Under the pieces are notes generated by a model that saw nothing but the letters and a program-made list of their open reading frames with translations, ran no database searches and was not told where the DNA came from. Positions 28,280-36,789 of a stretch of DNA of 64,000 nt are shown here, in pieces. Every line of letters starts with the position of its first letter. Within the stretch, counting starts at the first letter, position 1. The translations under genes and the position numbers were made by a program. The stretch is from Oceanobacillus indicireducens (GTDB taxonomy: Bacteria > Bacillota > Bacilli > Bacillales > Amphibacillaceae), in NCBI RefSeq assembly GCF_014647195.1, contig NZ_BMOS01000005.1:741-64740 (forward strand), read 5' to 3'.

Positions 28280-28318
28280 AAAGGGAACATTTTTGATAAA
28301 TTTTAAGGGAGGATTAAG

Positions 28319-29137
28319 GTGAAAAGGGGATTTATCTTTGATTTGGATGGAACTGTTTATATTGATGATCAATTAATTGAGGGTGCACGAGAGGCTATCC
28401 AAGAATTAAAAGAACGTGGCGATAAAATAGTATTTTTAACAAATAAATCAATTGAAACAATTGCAAGCTATGTGAAAAAACTAAGGAAACTAGGAATAGA
28501 TGTAAATCAAGAAAATGTCGTTAACTCAAACTATCTTACAGCTCGCTATTTAAAATCCAAATTACTTCCAAACGAGAAGGTGATGGTCATTGGGGAACAA
28601 CCATTATATGACGAAATAACGAATATGGGGATAAAAATTTCAGGAAATGAGAATGAAGTTCGTTACGTTGTAATAGGATGGGACAGGAAGTTTACCTATG
28701 ACAAGTTGAATCAAGCTTTTCAAGCCTGGAAAAATGGAGCGATCGTAATTGCTACAAATCCGGATCGAACTTGCCCTATTGAAGGAGGGCAAATACCGGA
28801 TTGTGGCGCAATGATAGGAGCCCTGGAAGGGGCAACCGGTGAAAAAGTAGAACTCATTCTCGGAAAGCCCTCCCAGTTAGCGGCCAAATTCATTGTTGAG
28901 GATATACTTAAGCTCCCGCATCGTAGTTGTTACATGGTTGGAGATCGATTAGAGACGGATATTCGAATGGGAAATGACTATGGTTTGAATTCAGTTCTTG
29001 TCCTAACAGGCATAACAGAAAAAGCAATGTTAGAGCACGCAGAAGATCAACCAGACTTTATAATTAATAGTATTAAAGATTTACCAGAGTTAACTAAAGA
29101 CTCAAATTCCAAAGCTTTGAATCACCTGCGGACATAG
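28319..29137 (+). CDS. HAD-IIA phosphatase (NagD/AraL/glycerol-phosphatase-like)
   Basis: GTG 28319 has AGGGAGG at 28306-28312. The 272-residue enzyme has the DxD motif FDLDGTVYID (Asp8, Asp10), TNKS for the second motif, the lysine of LILGKPS, and MVGDRLETDI for metal binding, with the IIA cap between. It probably removes phosphate from a small sugar or glycerol phosphate brought in by the importer. Its last 44 bp overlap the 3-prime end of the convergent glpP gene. Confidence 0.88.
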   Translation: MKRGFIFDLDGTVYIDDQLIEGAREAIQELKERGDKIVFLTNKSIETIASYVKKLRKLGIDVNQENVVNSNYLTARYLKSKLLPNEKVMVIGEQPLYDEITNMGIKISGNENEVRYVVIGWDRKFTYDKLNQAFQAWKNGAIVIATNPDRTCPIEGGQIPDCGAMIGALEGATGEKVELILGKPSQLAAKFIVEDILKLPHRSCYMVGDRLETDIRMGNDYGLNSVLVLTGITEKAMLEHAEDQPDFIINSIKDLPELTKDSNSKALNHLRT

Positions 29138-29660
29138 CCAAAGCGCCCGCTTGCAATCCATCTGTAATTTGCTTTTTATTACTTACTAGCCCACCTGCTA
29201 TGATTGGAAGGTGGGTTAGTTTTGTCAAATTGTCAATGATATCGGGCATGATTCCGGGAAGAACTTCAATCGCATCAGGTTTACTTGAATGAGCAATTTC
29301 AATACCTTTTTTCATCGCATTTCCATCGATTAGGAATATACGCTGTATAGCCATAAGTCCTTCCTCCTTCGCAAATTTAATTAGATTACTTTTCGTCGTA
29401 ATAATTCCTTTCGGTTGCCAGATATTTGCAATATACTCAATCGCACTTCTCGTATTTGCTAATCCATCAATAAAATCTATATGAACAAATATTATCTTAT
29501 TATATTTTTTTAAATGATTTATGTATTTTTTCGTCGTAATAAGATTTCCAGTTAATAAAAAAACAATATTAGCCTTAGAATTGGCTGCGAATTCTAACTG
29601 TTGTTTACTTTTTACAGAAGCAATTACTTGAGATTCAACTAAATCAACGATACTACTCAC
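29094..29660 (-). CDS. glpP: GlpP-family glycerol 3-phosphate-responsive antiterminator
   Basis: This 188-residue protein aligns by eye with Bacillus GlpP. Shared stretches include FVHIDFIDGL, KGIITTKSNLI, AIQRIFLIDGNAM, AIEVLPGIMPDII, IAGGLVSNKKQI and AGALAMS..SKLW. The TIM-barrel-like fold binds glycerol 3-phosphate, and the protein then binds leader RNA to prevent termination of glp genes. GTG 29660 has AGGAGG 7 bp upstream. No glpFK or glpD lies nearby; instead the two terminator leaders at 24.0-24.35 kb are the plausible targets. Confidence 0.9.
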   Translation of the reverse strand: MSSIVDLVESQVIASVKSKQQLEFAANSKANIVFLLTGNLITTKKYINHLKKYNKIIFVHIDFIDGLANTRSAIEYIANIWQPKGIITTKSNLIKFAKEEGLMAIQRIFLIDGNAMKKGIEIAHSSKPDAIEVLPGIMPDIIDNLTKLTHLPIIAGGLVSNKKQITDGLQAGALAMSAGDSKLWNLSL

Positions 29661-29860
29661 AAATATTCCTCCTAGTCATAAGATTTTATATTATTATACC
29701 ATAGTGATTATACGGTGGGTTGTGTAGAAGAAAATGCTTCGTAATTAATTTTTGATAAGATTTTCTGTCATATCTGATATAGGCAAATATATCACTTCTA
29801 ATATTCTTTGATATTTTCCTGTAAATTGAAGAAACTAACAGGCAGAAAGGAGGTATTACA

Positions 29861-30238
29861 ATGTCTATTAAAAATCCGTTAATAAGGTTAGTTAGTGTAT
29901 TTGCGGTGATCATGGTTCTTTCTAGTTTTGGCTCGCTACATGGGGTTGCGGAAACTGAAGCTCAGAATGCAGATAATGAGGTCGTGGTCGAATTGAACGA
30001 TGATTTCTTTAATCCGGACGTAATTACGCTTCCCAATGAAGAAACCACAATTCTACTGCTTCAGAATAAAGGAATGAAAGAACATACCTTCACTGTAAAA
30101 GGACTAGCCATTGATGTGGAACTTCAACCGGGAGAAGAGAAAAAAATATCGATAAAGCCTGGAAAGACCGGCACGTATGAATTGATATGCCGATACCATG
30201 AGCAGGAAGGCATGGTTGGAGAAGTAGTGGTTGAATAA
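29861..30238 (+). CDS. Exported cupredoxin-domain protein
   Basis: The 125-residue protein has a Sec signal (about residues 1-30) and one cupredoxin domain. Likely type-1 copper ligands are His75 (KEHTF), Cys110, His113 and Met118 (CRYHEQEGM), in the order H..CxxHxxxxM expected for a blue-copper site. It could act in extracellular electron transfer or copper handling. AGAAAGGAGG precedes ATG 29861. It is monocistronic and ends in a clear terminator. No oxidase partner is adjacent. Confidence 0.85.
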   Translation: MSIKNPLIRLVSVFAVIMVLSSFGSLHGVAETEAQNADNEVVVELNDDFFNPDVITLPNEETTILLLQNKGMKEHTFTVKGLAIDVELQPGEEKKISIKPGKTGTYELICRYHEQEGMVGEVVVE

Positions 30239-30274
30239 TGAGGATTTGTTAACCATTGTTCTAATTACGCGTGT

Positions 30275-30312
30275 AGCATGACATCTCGGACAGAGAGGGT
30301 CATGCTTTTTTT
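30275..30312 (+). terminator. Terminator after the cupredoxin gene
   Basis: AGCATGAC (30275-30282) pairs with GTCATGCT (30299-30306), and seven T follow (30306-30312). Confidence 0.85.
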
Positions 30313-30520
30313 ATCGACAGGTGCTAGATACTTGCTGAAATAAGCTGCCGTTTTACCTGTTCTATTTATTCATCTAGGATGAGGGAAAAGGTCGTAATCG
30401 CCGGGTGGAAATATTGCTGGAGTATGAGGTGGATGAAAATTAAGGGACAAACTGTTCTTATCCCGCCAAAGAGTGTATGATGGAACCATCACAACTTCAA
30501 TATTTTAAGGAGCATACCAC

Positions 30521-31429
30521 ATGCCTAAAAAGAAATCTAACTTCCGGCAAGATGCCAAATCTATCATCGTCCAGGTGAAAGAACCCGATGAATTATTATC
30601 TTTTTTATTCAAAGTAATGCCCAACCGAAGCAGGAATTCGGTAAAATCAATCCTGGGCAGAGGGCAAGTAATGATTGATGACACGATCGAAAAACAGTTC
30701 AATTATAAATTAAAACCTGGTCAAACGGTCACCATTTTAAAAAACAAAGCTGCCATCAAACAAGATGCGTTAATTGGGTTGCAGATTCTTTATGAAGACG
30801 ATGATATTCTTGTTATTAACAAAGAAGCCGGATTATTGTCAATCGCTACTGAGAAAGAGAAAAGACATACCGCCCTGCATCAATTAATGAAATATGTGAA
30901 AAGGGAAAATCCTGATAACCGAATTTTTATCGTGCATCGTTTAGACAAGGATACGTCGGGGATTATGCTGTTTGCCAAGTCGAATGACGTGAAAAGAAAA
31001 CTGCAGGATAATTGGAAGACTATGGTGAAAGAACGGACATATGTGGCTCTCGTGGAAGGAAAAGTTTCAAAAAAAGAAGGCTATATCACGTCTTGGCTCA
31101 GGGAAACGAAAACGCATGTTATGTACTCCAGTCAAACGCCAAATGATGGATTACTCGCAAAAACCCGTTATAAATTTATACAGGGTAATGCAGATTTTTC
31201 TTTATTGGAAGTGAATCTTGAAACGGGCAGGAAAAATCAAATTAGAGTTCATATGCAAGACCTGGGTCACCCGGTTGTAGGGGATAAAAAGTATGGATCA
31301 AAGGAAAGAAATGCAATCGGCAGGCTCGGATTACATGCGAAGCTCTTAGCAATGCATCACCCAACGACAAATAAATTGATGACGTTTGAAGCTGATGTAC
31401 CAGCATCTTTCATAAAAAAGTCTAAATAA
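30521..31429 (+). CDS. RluA-family pseudouridine synthase
   Basis: The 302-residue enzyme has an N-terminal S4-like RNA-binding domain (about 28-75) and the RluA catalytic core. The signature is VHRLDKDTSGIMLFAKS with catalytic Asp142. It isomerises uridine in rRNA or tRNA; the exact target cannot be read. AAGGAGC precedes ATG 30521. Downstream lies the tandem repeat at 31468-31777 instead of another gene on this strand. Confidence 0.92.
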   Translation: MPKKKSNFRQDAKSIIVQVKEPDELLSFLFKVMPNRSRNSVKSILGRGQVMIDDTIEKQFNYKLKPGQTVTILKNKAAIKQDALIGLQILYEDDDILVINKEAGLLSIATEKEKRHTALHQLMKYVKRENPDNRIFIVHRLDKDTSGIMLFAKSNDVKRKLQDNWKTMVKERTYVALVEGKVSKKEGYITSWLRETKTHVMYSSQTPNDGLLAKTRYKFIQGNADFSLLEVNLETGRKNQIRVHMQDLGHPVVGDKKYGSKERNAIGRLGLHAKLLAMHHPTTNKLMTFEADVPASFIKKSK

Positions 31430-31467
31430 TAAGAGAAGGGTGCAGTTTATCTGTCACTCTCCTCTTT

Positions 31468-31777
31468 ATCACGTATTAACGGTCTGTAATACTCCCACAT
31501 CTAAACATGAGGTAAGCCCAACATGTGAAGGTGGGGGATATACAGTCCGTAAATACCTGATTCTGTTCAACTAACATTCAGTGGGGAGGTAAGGAATTCC
31601 CCACTGAATGAAGTTTCACTTTATCACGTATTAACGGTCTGTAATATCCCCACATCTAAACATGAGGTAAGTCCAACATGTGAAGGTGGGGGCTATACAG
31701 TCCGTAAATCCCTGATTCTGTTCAACTAACATTCAGCGGAGGAGGTAAGGAAACCTCCACTGAATGAAGTTTCACTT
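31468..31777. repeat. Two tandem 155-bp copies of a structured repeat
   Basis: Units 31468-31622 and 31623-31777 are over 90% identical. Each has hairpin A (ACGGTCTGTA with TACAGTCCGT) and hairpin B. In unit 1, B is CATTCAGTGGGGA (575-587 of this kilobase) with its exact complement at 31598-31610. In unit 2, B is changed on both arms (GGGGA to GGAGG, TCCCC to CCTCC). Each unit ends in GTTTCACTTTAT, which in unit 2 supplies the stop codon of the minus-strand gene. Relatives occur at 56.9 and 62.5 kb. Confidence 0.85.
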
Positions 31778-32496
31778 TATAAATGAAATTTCCTGGCGAT
31801 TTTTTGCTTGATTCGTTCGGGCATGCCATATTTGACATAAAGCATAATTAATAAGACAGGCAGTAATTGCAGGGCAGTAACAATAATCCAATTCAAGGGA
31901 TTTGTTTTATTTTGATAACTTTGAATGAAGAAGTTAATCCACATCGTCAGAATAACAATTGCGATGAATAAGAATCCAATCACATTAAAGCCTCTAACCG
32001 ATAACGCCCGAATCACACTCCAGTAACAGATTCCGATAACCGTTGTGCCAGTTACAATTGGAAATGCTAATGGGATAAACCAATCCAAGCTGCCGTCGAA
32101 CCTATCCAATCCAAATAATAATATAAGAGCGTCTATGCCGATACCGATAATTATTTTATAATAATTTTTCACATATCCGAACGAAAAGTAAATCAAGACC
32201 CAACCTGCAAGCACGCTTAAGTTACTATATCTAGACCATGTAAATGTATTATTCAGTTCATAGTCGATGTAAAACATAAGACTGACAGCTACGAATACTA
32301 ATAACGTTATAAAGATGAAGATTCGATTTAGAACTCTTCTCGTATAAGTGGGATAGGGGTTTGTCGTTTTAGGGAATTTCTTGACCCTTAGAACTTCATC
32401 ACTTTCTTCATGCACTTTTGGGATATGGAAGTTGCATAGTGGACATGGCCGGTTATCCCTCTCCACTTTTATACCGCATTTTGGACAATAGGCCAT
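31777..32496 (-). CDS. Zinc-ribbon membrane protein (DUF6320-like)
   Basis: ATG 32496 is chosen because GAGGAG lies 7 bp upstream; a longer in-frame start at 32511 overlaps the preceding gene. The 239-residue protein begins with a zinc ribbon (CPKCG, then CPLC about 16 residues later), followed by a charged linker and five or six transmembrane segments. It is translationally coupled to the acyltransferase-like gene upstream, and such pairs are common in Firmicutes. The function is unknown. It may anchor or assist the acyltransferase at the membrane. Confidence 0.75.
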   Translation of the reverse strand: MAYCPKCGIKVERDNRPCPLCNFHIPKVHEESDEVLRVKKFPKTTNPYPTYTRRVLNRIFIFITLLVFVAVSLMFYIDYELNNTFTWSRYSNLSVLAGWVLIYFSFGYVKNYYKIIIGIGIDALILLFGLDRFDGSLDWFIPLAFPIVTGTTVIGICYWSVIRALSVRGFNVIGFLFIAIVILTMWINFFIQSYQNKTNPLNWIIVTALQLLPVLLIMLYVKYGMPERIKQKIARKFHL

Positions 32497-32497
32497 T

Positions 32498-33766
32498 TTA
32501 ATTCTCCTCATCGTTTGTTTCTACAGTTACTTCAATTCCGAGCTGCCTGAGACTCCGGAAAAATTCTCGCTCAACCACTCGATCTCTGGATAGATTTCCA
32601 AATGAAATATACATATGCTGTTTGTAGCTAATTAGTATGACCTTAACTTTATTTCCAATACTAGGAGGCGGATAGCATTCGATCCTTTCGATGAATTCCT
32701 CCATCTCACTAGGGACTTGAACAATCCCCAAGTTGGATAAGCCACTTGTATATTGACCCTCGCCAAAAAATGAATATATGGACGGAGCAACAATGTCTTT
32801 AATTGGTGAGGGCATTAAGCGTAACGCCAAAGATTTCTCGCTGATAACACTACGCTTGATGTACTGTTTTAATTTTTTCGGTGTCAATAGGCGGCTGAAT
32901 TCAATGTTTAACTCTTGAATAATTTCTTCAAAATCGTATTCGCCGAGCCGCGCATCAATCGAAGGTGTAATACTTACAAAAAAGTTCCGCATCGTGTCGC
33001 TTGGAAAAAAAGCACGCATATTAACTGGAACATTGATGACAATCGGCCGTTTACGCCTTGACGTTTTTTCTTGAATTTTTAACAGACACTGGATATAAAC
33101 AGCGGTAAGAAAAATCGTAATCGAGACATTATATTCTTTCGCTTTTTGCTTTAAAGCTTCTACCGAGACAATTCCCGTTACGATATGATAATATCCCTTC
33201 TTATCTAGTTCCAGCGGCAGTTTGTATGAACTTCCCACACGCGTTCTGGGAGCAGGAATTTTTTTATCATAATATTTGCGGAAAGCATTTTCTGTCTCCA
33301 ATTGCAATTGCTCATTACTTATATTCTCTACCTCAATAGGGATAGATTCTTGCAAATGCAAGTATTGTTTGATGAGTTCATTTAAAAATTGCAACCCGCC
33401 AGTACCATCCGTCATGCTATGCGACAATTCCAAAGCAATTCTATTGTTATAATAATATACCCGGTAAGGGAAAGAACCACGCTTTTTAATCGATAAACTG
33501 ATACAAGGATAATACATTTCCTTTTCTACTTTCGGCATTTGTTCGGTACCTTCAAAATAATACCAAAAAAAGCCTTGTTTTAATTGAACTTTGAAAAAAG
33601 GATAGCGTTCCAGTGTTAATTCGAGTGCTCGCTGTAAATAGGTTGGATCAATTTGGCTTGTAAGTGTGGCAGAAAGTCGGAATAAGGTTGTCGCGCGCGA
33701 GGATATGATAGAGGAATACAGTTTCCCAGCATTATCTAATTTATACCATGATTTTTCATTACCCAT
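32498..33766 (-). CDS. HxxxDG-motif acyltransferase (condensation/alcohol acetyltransferase-like)
   Basis: This 422-residue protein has the chloramphenicol-acetyltransferase-like fold signature HSMTDG (116-121) with catalytic His116. The second-half conserved segment IVINVPVNMRAFFPSDTMRNF is typical of alcohol acetyltransferases and related condensation enzymes. It would join an acyl-CoA to an alcohol or amine. It abuts the zinc-ribbon membrane gene, forming a two-gene unit. A REP palindrome precedes it. The substrate is unknown. Confidence 0.78.
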   Translation of the reverse strand: MGNEKSWYKLDNAGKLYSSIISSRATTLFRLSATLTSQIDPTYLQRALELTLERYPFFKVQLKQGFFWYYFEGTEQMPKVEKEMYYPCISLSIKKRGSFPYRVYYYNNRIALELSHSMTDGTGGLQFLNELIKQYLHLQESIPIEVENISNEQLQLETENAFRKYYDKKIPAPRTRVGSSYKLPLELDKKGYYHIVTGIVSVEALKQKAKEYNVSITIFLTAVYIQCLLKIQEKTSRRKRPIVINVPVNMRAFFPSDTMRNFFVSITPSIDARLGEYDFEEIIQELNIEFSRLLTPKKLKQYIKRSVISEKSLALRLMPSPIKDIVAPSIYSFFGEGQYTSGLSNLGIVQVPSEMEEFIERIECYPPPSIGNKVKVILISYKQHMYISFGNLSRDRVVEREFFRSLRQLGIEVTVETNDEEN

Positions 33767-33823
33767 AGCTCCGAGCTCCTTCCTGCAGTATCTTTATTAC
33801 CTGGTCATTATACCATAGAAACT

Positions 33824-33885
33824 GGGACAGGGGGTCAGAGCATTTGTCCCAAAATTCTGGGACAAATGCTCTGACCCCCTGTCCC
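33824..33885. repeat. REP-like palindrome, copy 1
   Basis: Two perfect 27-bp arms (33824-33850 and 33859-33885), built on GGGGTCAGAGCATTTGTCCC, flank an 8-nt loop. The unit lies between two minus-strand genes. Confidence 0.92.
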
Positions 33886-33905
33886 GATGCCTGACCCCTT
33901 TTTCA

Positions 33906-35315
33906 TCACCTCGTATTTTCCGAAGATGTTTGAGCTAAGTTCTCCTGCAAATCTTTAACAGCTCCTTTATTGCGAACAAACATAAAGTAGGAGGCGACAG
34001 TAAATACGGCTACTAGTGAAGTAAGAATCGCTTGGATTCTTAACGATTCAATAAAGAACATCGCACCGTAAATTCCAACAATAAATAGAATGGTTGCGTA
34101 GGTTAAATACGGGAATAACCACATTTTTATTTTCAGAGATCCCGGGTCTTCCGCTTCTAGCTTTCTTCTCATTCGTAAATGGGAGAAGGCAATTACAAGA
34201 TAAACGAGTAATGCAACCGCTCCTGACGAATTTACGAGGAAGAGAAACAGTGTATCTGGTGAAATGTAACTGAAAATCACAGCAACATAAGCAAATGACG
34301 TACTGAATAAAATAGCTCGAGCTGGTACACCTTTTTTACTCAACTTCTGGAAAGCTTTCGGTGCTTCACCTTTCTGCGCCATTCCGAATAACATCCGGGA
34401 ATTGGCATAGAGTGCTGAGTTCAAACATGAAAGGACAGCCGTTAGTACGACGAAATTCATAATCTGAGCTGCGGCCGGTATGCCGACATAGTCAAGCACA
34501 GCAACAAATGGGCTGACTAAGATATTTGCTGAGTTCCATGGTAAAAGTGTTACAACGATTGCGATTGAACCAATATAGAAGATAAGTATTCTCCAAATGA
34601 CACTATTCGTTGCGATTCGAACGGATTTTGCTGGGTGTTTCGATTCGCCTGCCGCAATGGCGACAATTTCAGTTCCCATAAATGAAAAGATTACAACGGT
34701 TATTCCAATTAAGACGGAACTAAAACCGGTTGGCATGAACCCGCCATTACCGAATAGGTTGGATGTACCAGGTGCTGCGATCCCCGGGTACCAGCCGAAA
34801 ATAACGCAGAGTCCTAATATTAGAAATGCAACAATACTAACAACCTTGATGAGGGAGAACCAATATTCAAATTCACCAAAGGATTTGACGGAAAATAAAT
34901 TCGTCATAGTAAGGGAAACGGTTAGTATAAGTGCCATTAACCAGAGTGGAAAATCTGGAATCCAGTACTGGATAATGGCTGCACCAGCAATCGCTTCTAT
35001 CGCAATTACAACCGTCCAGAAAAACCAGTATAACCAACCAATCGTAAATCCTGCCCAGGGTCCAATTGCTTCACTTGCATATGTAGAAAATGATCCACTT
35101 GTTGGACGAGCTGCTGCCATTTCGCCAAGCATTCTCATAACGAGGACGACAACCAGCCCGGCAAAGGCGTAGGATAGAAGCGCGCCTGGTCCTGAGGAAT
35201 TAATGACTGCACCACTACCAATAAATAATCCTGCCCCGATAACACCTGCTATTGAAATCATGCTTATATGTCTAACTTTTAAATCTGATTTCAATTGTCC
35301 TTGTTGATTACCCAC
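33906..35315 (-). CDS. Amino-acid permease, APC superfamily
   Basis: GTG 35315 is chosen because GGGAGGGG lies just upstream; the longer in-frame GTG at 35330 overlaps that site. The 469-residue protein has about twelve transmembrane segments and the APC start motif GVIGAGLFIGSG. It also has the RPTSGSFSTYASEAIGP loop, as in GABA, proline and asparagine permeases (GabP/ProY/AnsP group). It would import an amino acid by proton symport. Substrate assignment is not possible from sequence alone. Confidence 0.9.
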   Translation of the reverse strand: MGNQQGQLKSDLKVRHISMISIAGVIGAGLFIGSGAVINSSGPGALLSYAFAGLVVVLVMRMLGEMAAARPTSGSFSTYASEAIGPWAGFTIGWLYWFFWTVVIAIEAIAGAAIIQYWIPDFPLWLMALILTVSLTMTNLFSVKSFGEFEYWFSLIKVVSIVAFLILGLCVIFGWYPGIAAPGTSNLFGNGGFMPTGFSSVLIGITVVIFSFMGTEIVAIAAGESKHPAKSVRIATNSVIWRILIFYIGSIAIVVTLLPWNSANILVSPFVAVLDYVGIPAAAQIMNFVVLTAVLSCLNSALYANSRMLFGMAQKGEAPKAFQKLSKKGVPARAILFSTSFAYVAVIFSYISPDTLFLFLVNSSGAVALLVYLVIAFSHLRMRRKLEAEDPGSLKIKMWLFPYLTYATILFIVGIYGAMFFIESLRIQAILTSLVAVFTVASYFMFVRNKGAVKDLQENLAQTSSENTR

Positions 35316-35371
35316 TAAAACCCCTCCCACTGTAATAGAGTTATAATCTTGCTTCTTTAAATAAAAGATAA

Positions 35372-35408
35372 CGCTTACAAGTAAGCGGGTTGTTTAAAGT
35401 ACTTTAAA
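35372..35408. promoter_or_regulatory. Two perfect palindromes upstream of the amino-acid permease
   Basis: CGCTTACAAGTAAGCG (35372-35387) and TTTAAAGTACTTTAAA (35393-35408) are both perfect dyads, 5 bp apart, 57 bp before the permease start on the minus strand. They may be regulator sites. Confidence 0.5.
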
Positions 35409-35458
35409 TAATCATATAAAAAATCGAGGATAAAAGCTATAGATGAATTGAAAAAAGT

Positions 35459-35553
35459 GGGGTCAGAGCAATTGTCCCATCGGAATTTGGGACAAATGCT
35501 CTGACCCCATGTCCCACCGGAATTCGGGACAAATGCTCTGACCCCAATGTCCC
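35459..35553. repeat. REP-like palindrome, copy 2, with an extra half unit
   Basis: A left arm (35459-35478) and right arm (35489-35508) form the palindrome. The right arm is repeated at 35526-35545. The -35 box of the next operon begins 2 bp after the element. Confidence 0.88.
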
Positions 35554-35554
35554 A

Positions 35555-35598
35555 TTGACAACTTGATTAGTTCTAGTGTATTATTTAAGTAGTACACT
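35555..35598 (+). promoter_or_regulatory. Promoter and YtrA-type operator of the ABC operon
   Basis: TTGACA (35555-35560) and TATTAT (35579-35584) are 18 bp apart. AGTGTA (35575-35580) and TACACT (35593-35598) form a dyad with a 12-bp spacer overlapping the -10 box, the layout used by YtrA-subfamily GntR repressors. The operon encodes such a regulator. Confidence 0.78.
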
Positions 35599-35624
35599 AA
35601 TACAACATTTGGGAGGATGAAAAA

Positions 35625-36410
35625 ATGAGTGCTTGGTTGGCGTTAACGAAGAAGGAGTTCAGGCTTGGTTTTCCAGTTTTTATTACTGCTTTGATTTTAT
35701 ATGCTGGAATGATGGTTGGTGCGTATTTTTTAGGGAAACAAATTAATCATGAAGAGGCGATAATGATGACGGCCTTTACAATTGTAATAGCCCTTCATGT
35801 TCTTTTCCTAGTTTTTTATCTTTACTATACCTTGAGTTCTGAAAGAAAAAGATTACACCTCTGGTTGCATACACCGATGTCCATTGCTGAGTTACTCCTA
35901 TCGAAATTGTTCACAGGGATCGTGTTTATGGCTATCACCTTTATTGTTAGCTTGTCAGTAGCTGCCATGTTTTTCAATCAGCATTTTGACTTTTTCAATG
36001 AGCAAACAATCTTTAACATTATGGGACTGTCAACGATAACTGTCTTTAATGGGGCGATATGGTTAGCGGTCACATTTGTCTTCTTCTGGTCGATATTTCT
36101 AACCTTTAGTCAGCGGATAAATGATTTTTTTAGTTTCATATTGACATTTATCCTTTTTCTTATCATCGGATGGATTTATAGTCTGATCTTGAGTATCGGA
36201 TTTGTTGAAACGATTACGACGTGGGGGCCAATTAACGTTGGCGATATTCTAGTTGGCTTTGAGTTTGGTTATATGGATAATGCTTTCGAAGCGAACACGC
36301 TGAGTGAAACTTCCATTTTCTATATTGGACATTTTATAAGAGACCTTATTGTTACCATTATTATGTTTTTCGCAGCTTGTTGGATGATTGACAGAAAAGT
36401 TGAGGTGTAG
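35625..36410 (+). CDS. ABC-2-type membrane protein
   Basis: The 261-residue protein has six predicted transmembrane helices and few polar stretches, matching ABC-2 permeases. GGGAGGATG precedes ATG 35625. It is the first gene of a three-gene operon with a YtrA-type regulator and an ATPase, and it should form the membrane part of that transporter. The substrate is unknown; similar systems respond to cell-wall antibiotics. Confidence 0.82.
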   Translation: MSAWLALTKKEFRLGFPVFITALILYAGMMVGAYFLGKQINHEEAIMMTAFTIVIALHVLFLVFYLYYTLSSERKRLHLWLHTPMSIAELLLSKLFTGIVFMAITFIVSLSVAAMFFNQHFDFFNEQTIFNIMGLSTITVFNGAIWLAVTFVFFWSIFLTFSQRINDFFSFILTFILFLIIGWIYSLILSIGFVETITTWGPINVGDILVGFEFGYMDNAFEANTLSETSIFYIGHFIRDLIVTIIMFFAACWMIDRKVEV

Positions 36411-36414
36411 TGGA

Positions 36415-36786
36415 ATGGCAGATTTATTCCATTCCTCAAAGCCGATTTATGAACAGATCGCGGAATTGATCAAGAAGCAAATTATTCGAGGGGAATTACA
36501 TGCGGGTGATAAGCTACCGTCTGTTCGTGAGATGGCGATTGAGGTGAATGTTAACCCTAACACGGTACAACGAACATATAGGGAGTTGGAATCGATGGAA
36601 ATTGCTCGGTCGAAACGAGGACAGGGAACTTTCGTTACGGAGGATACTGAGGTGCTTGCTGCAATCCGGGAAGAAATGAAAGCTGAAATTTTGCAGAATT
36701 TCACGCAACAAATGTATGAAATGGGCTATTCAAAAGAGGAAATCAAACGGGGACTGGCGGATTTTTTAAAAGAGAGGGAGGACTAA
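36415..36786 (+). CDS. GntR-family regulator, YtrA subfamily
   Basis: ATG 36415 has GAGGTG 7 bp upstream; an upstream in-frame TTG is rejected. The 123-residue protein has the winged-helix domain (PIYEQIAELIKKQIIRG, LPSVREMAIEVNVNPNTVQR) and only a short helical C-terminal dimerisation tail. That is the YtrA layout without a ligand domain. It very likely represses its own operon through the AGTGTA-N12-TACACT dyad. Four bases separate it from the ATPase gene. Confidence 0.92.
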   Translation: MADLFHSSKPIYEQIAELIKKQIIRGELHAGDKLPSVREMAIEVNVNPNTVQRTYRELESMEIARSKRGQGTFVTEDTEVLAAIREEMKAEILQNFTQQMYEMGYSKEEIKRGLADFLKERED

Positions 36787-36789
36787 GGG

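Noticed and set aside
34597-35172. Plus-strand 191-codon frame opposite the amino-acid permease
   Set aside because: It mirrors the membrane-protein codons on the other strand, has no start signal and would overlap a clear gene completely.
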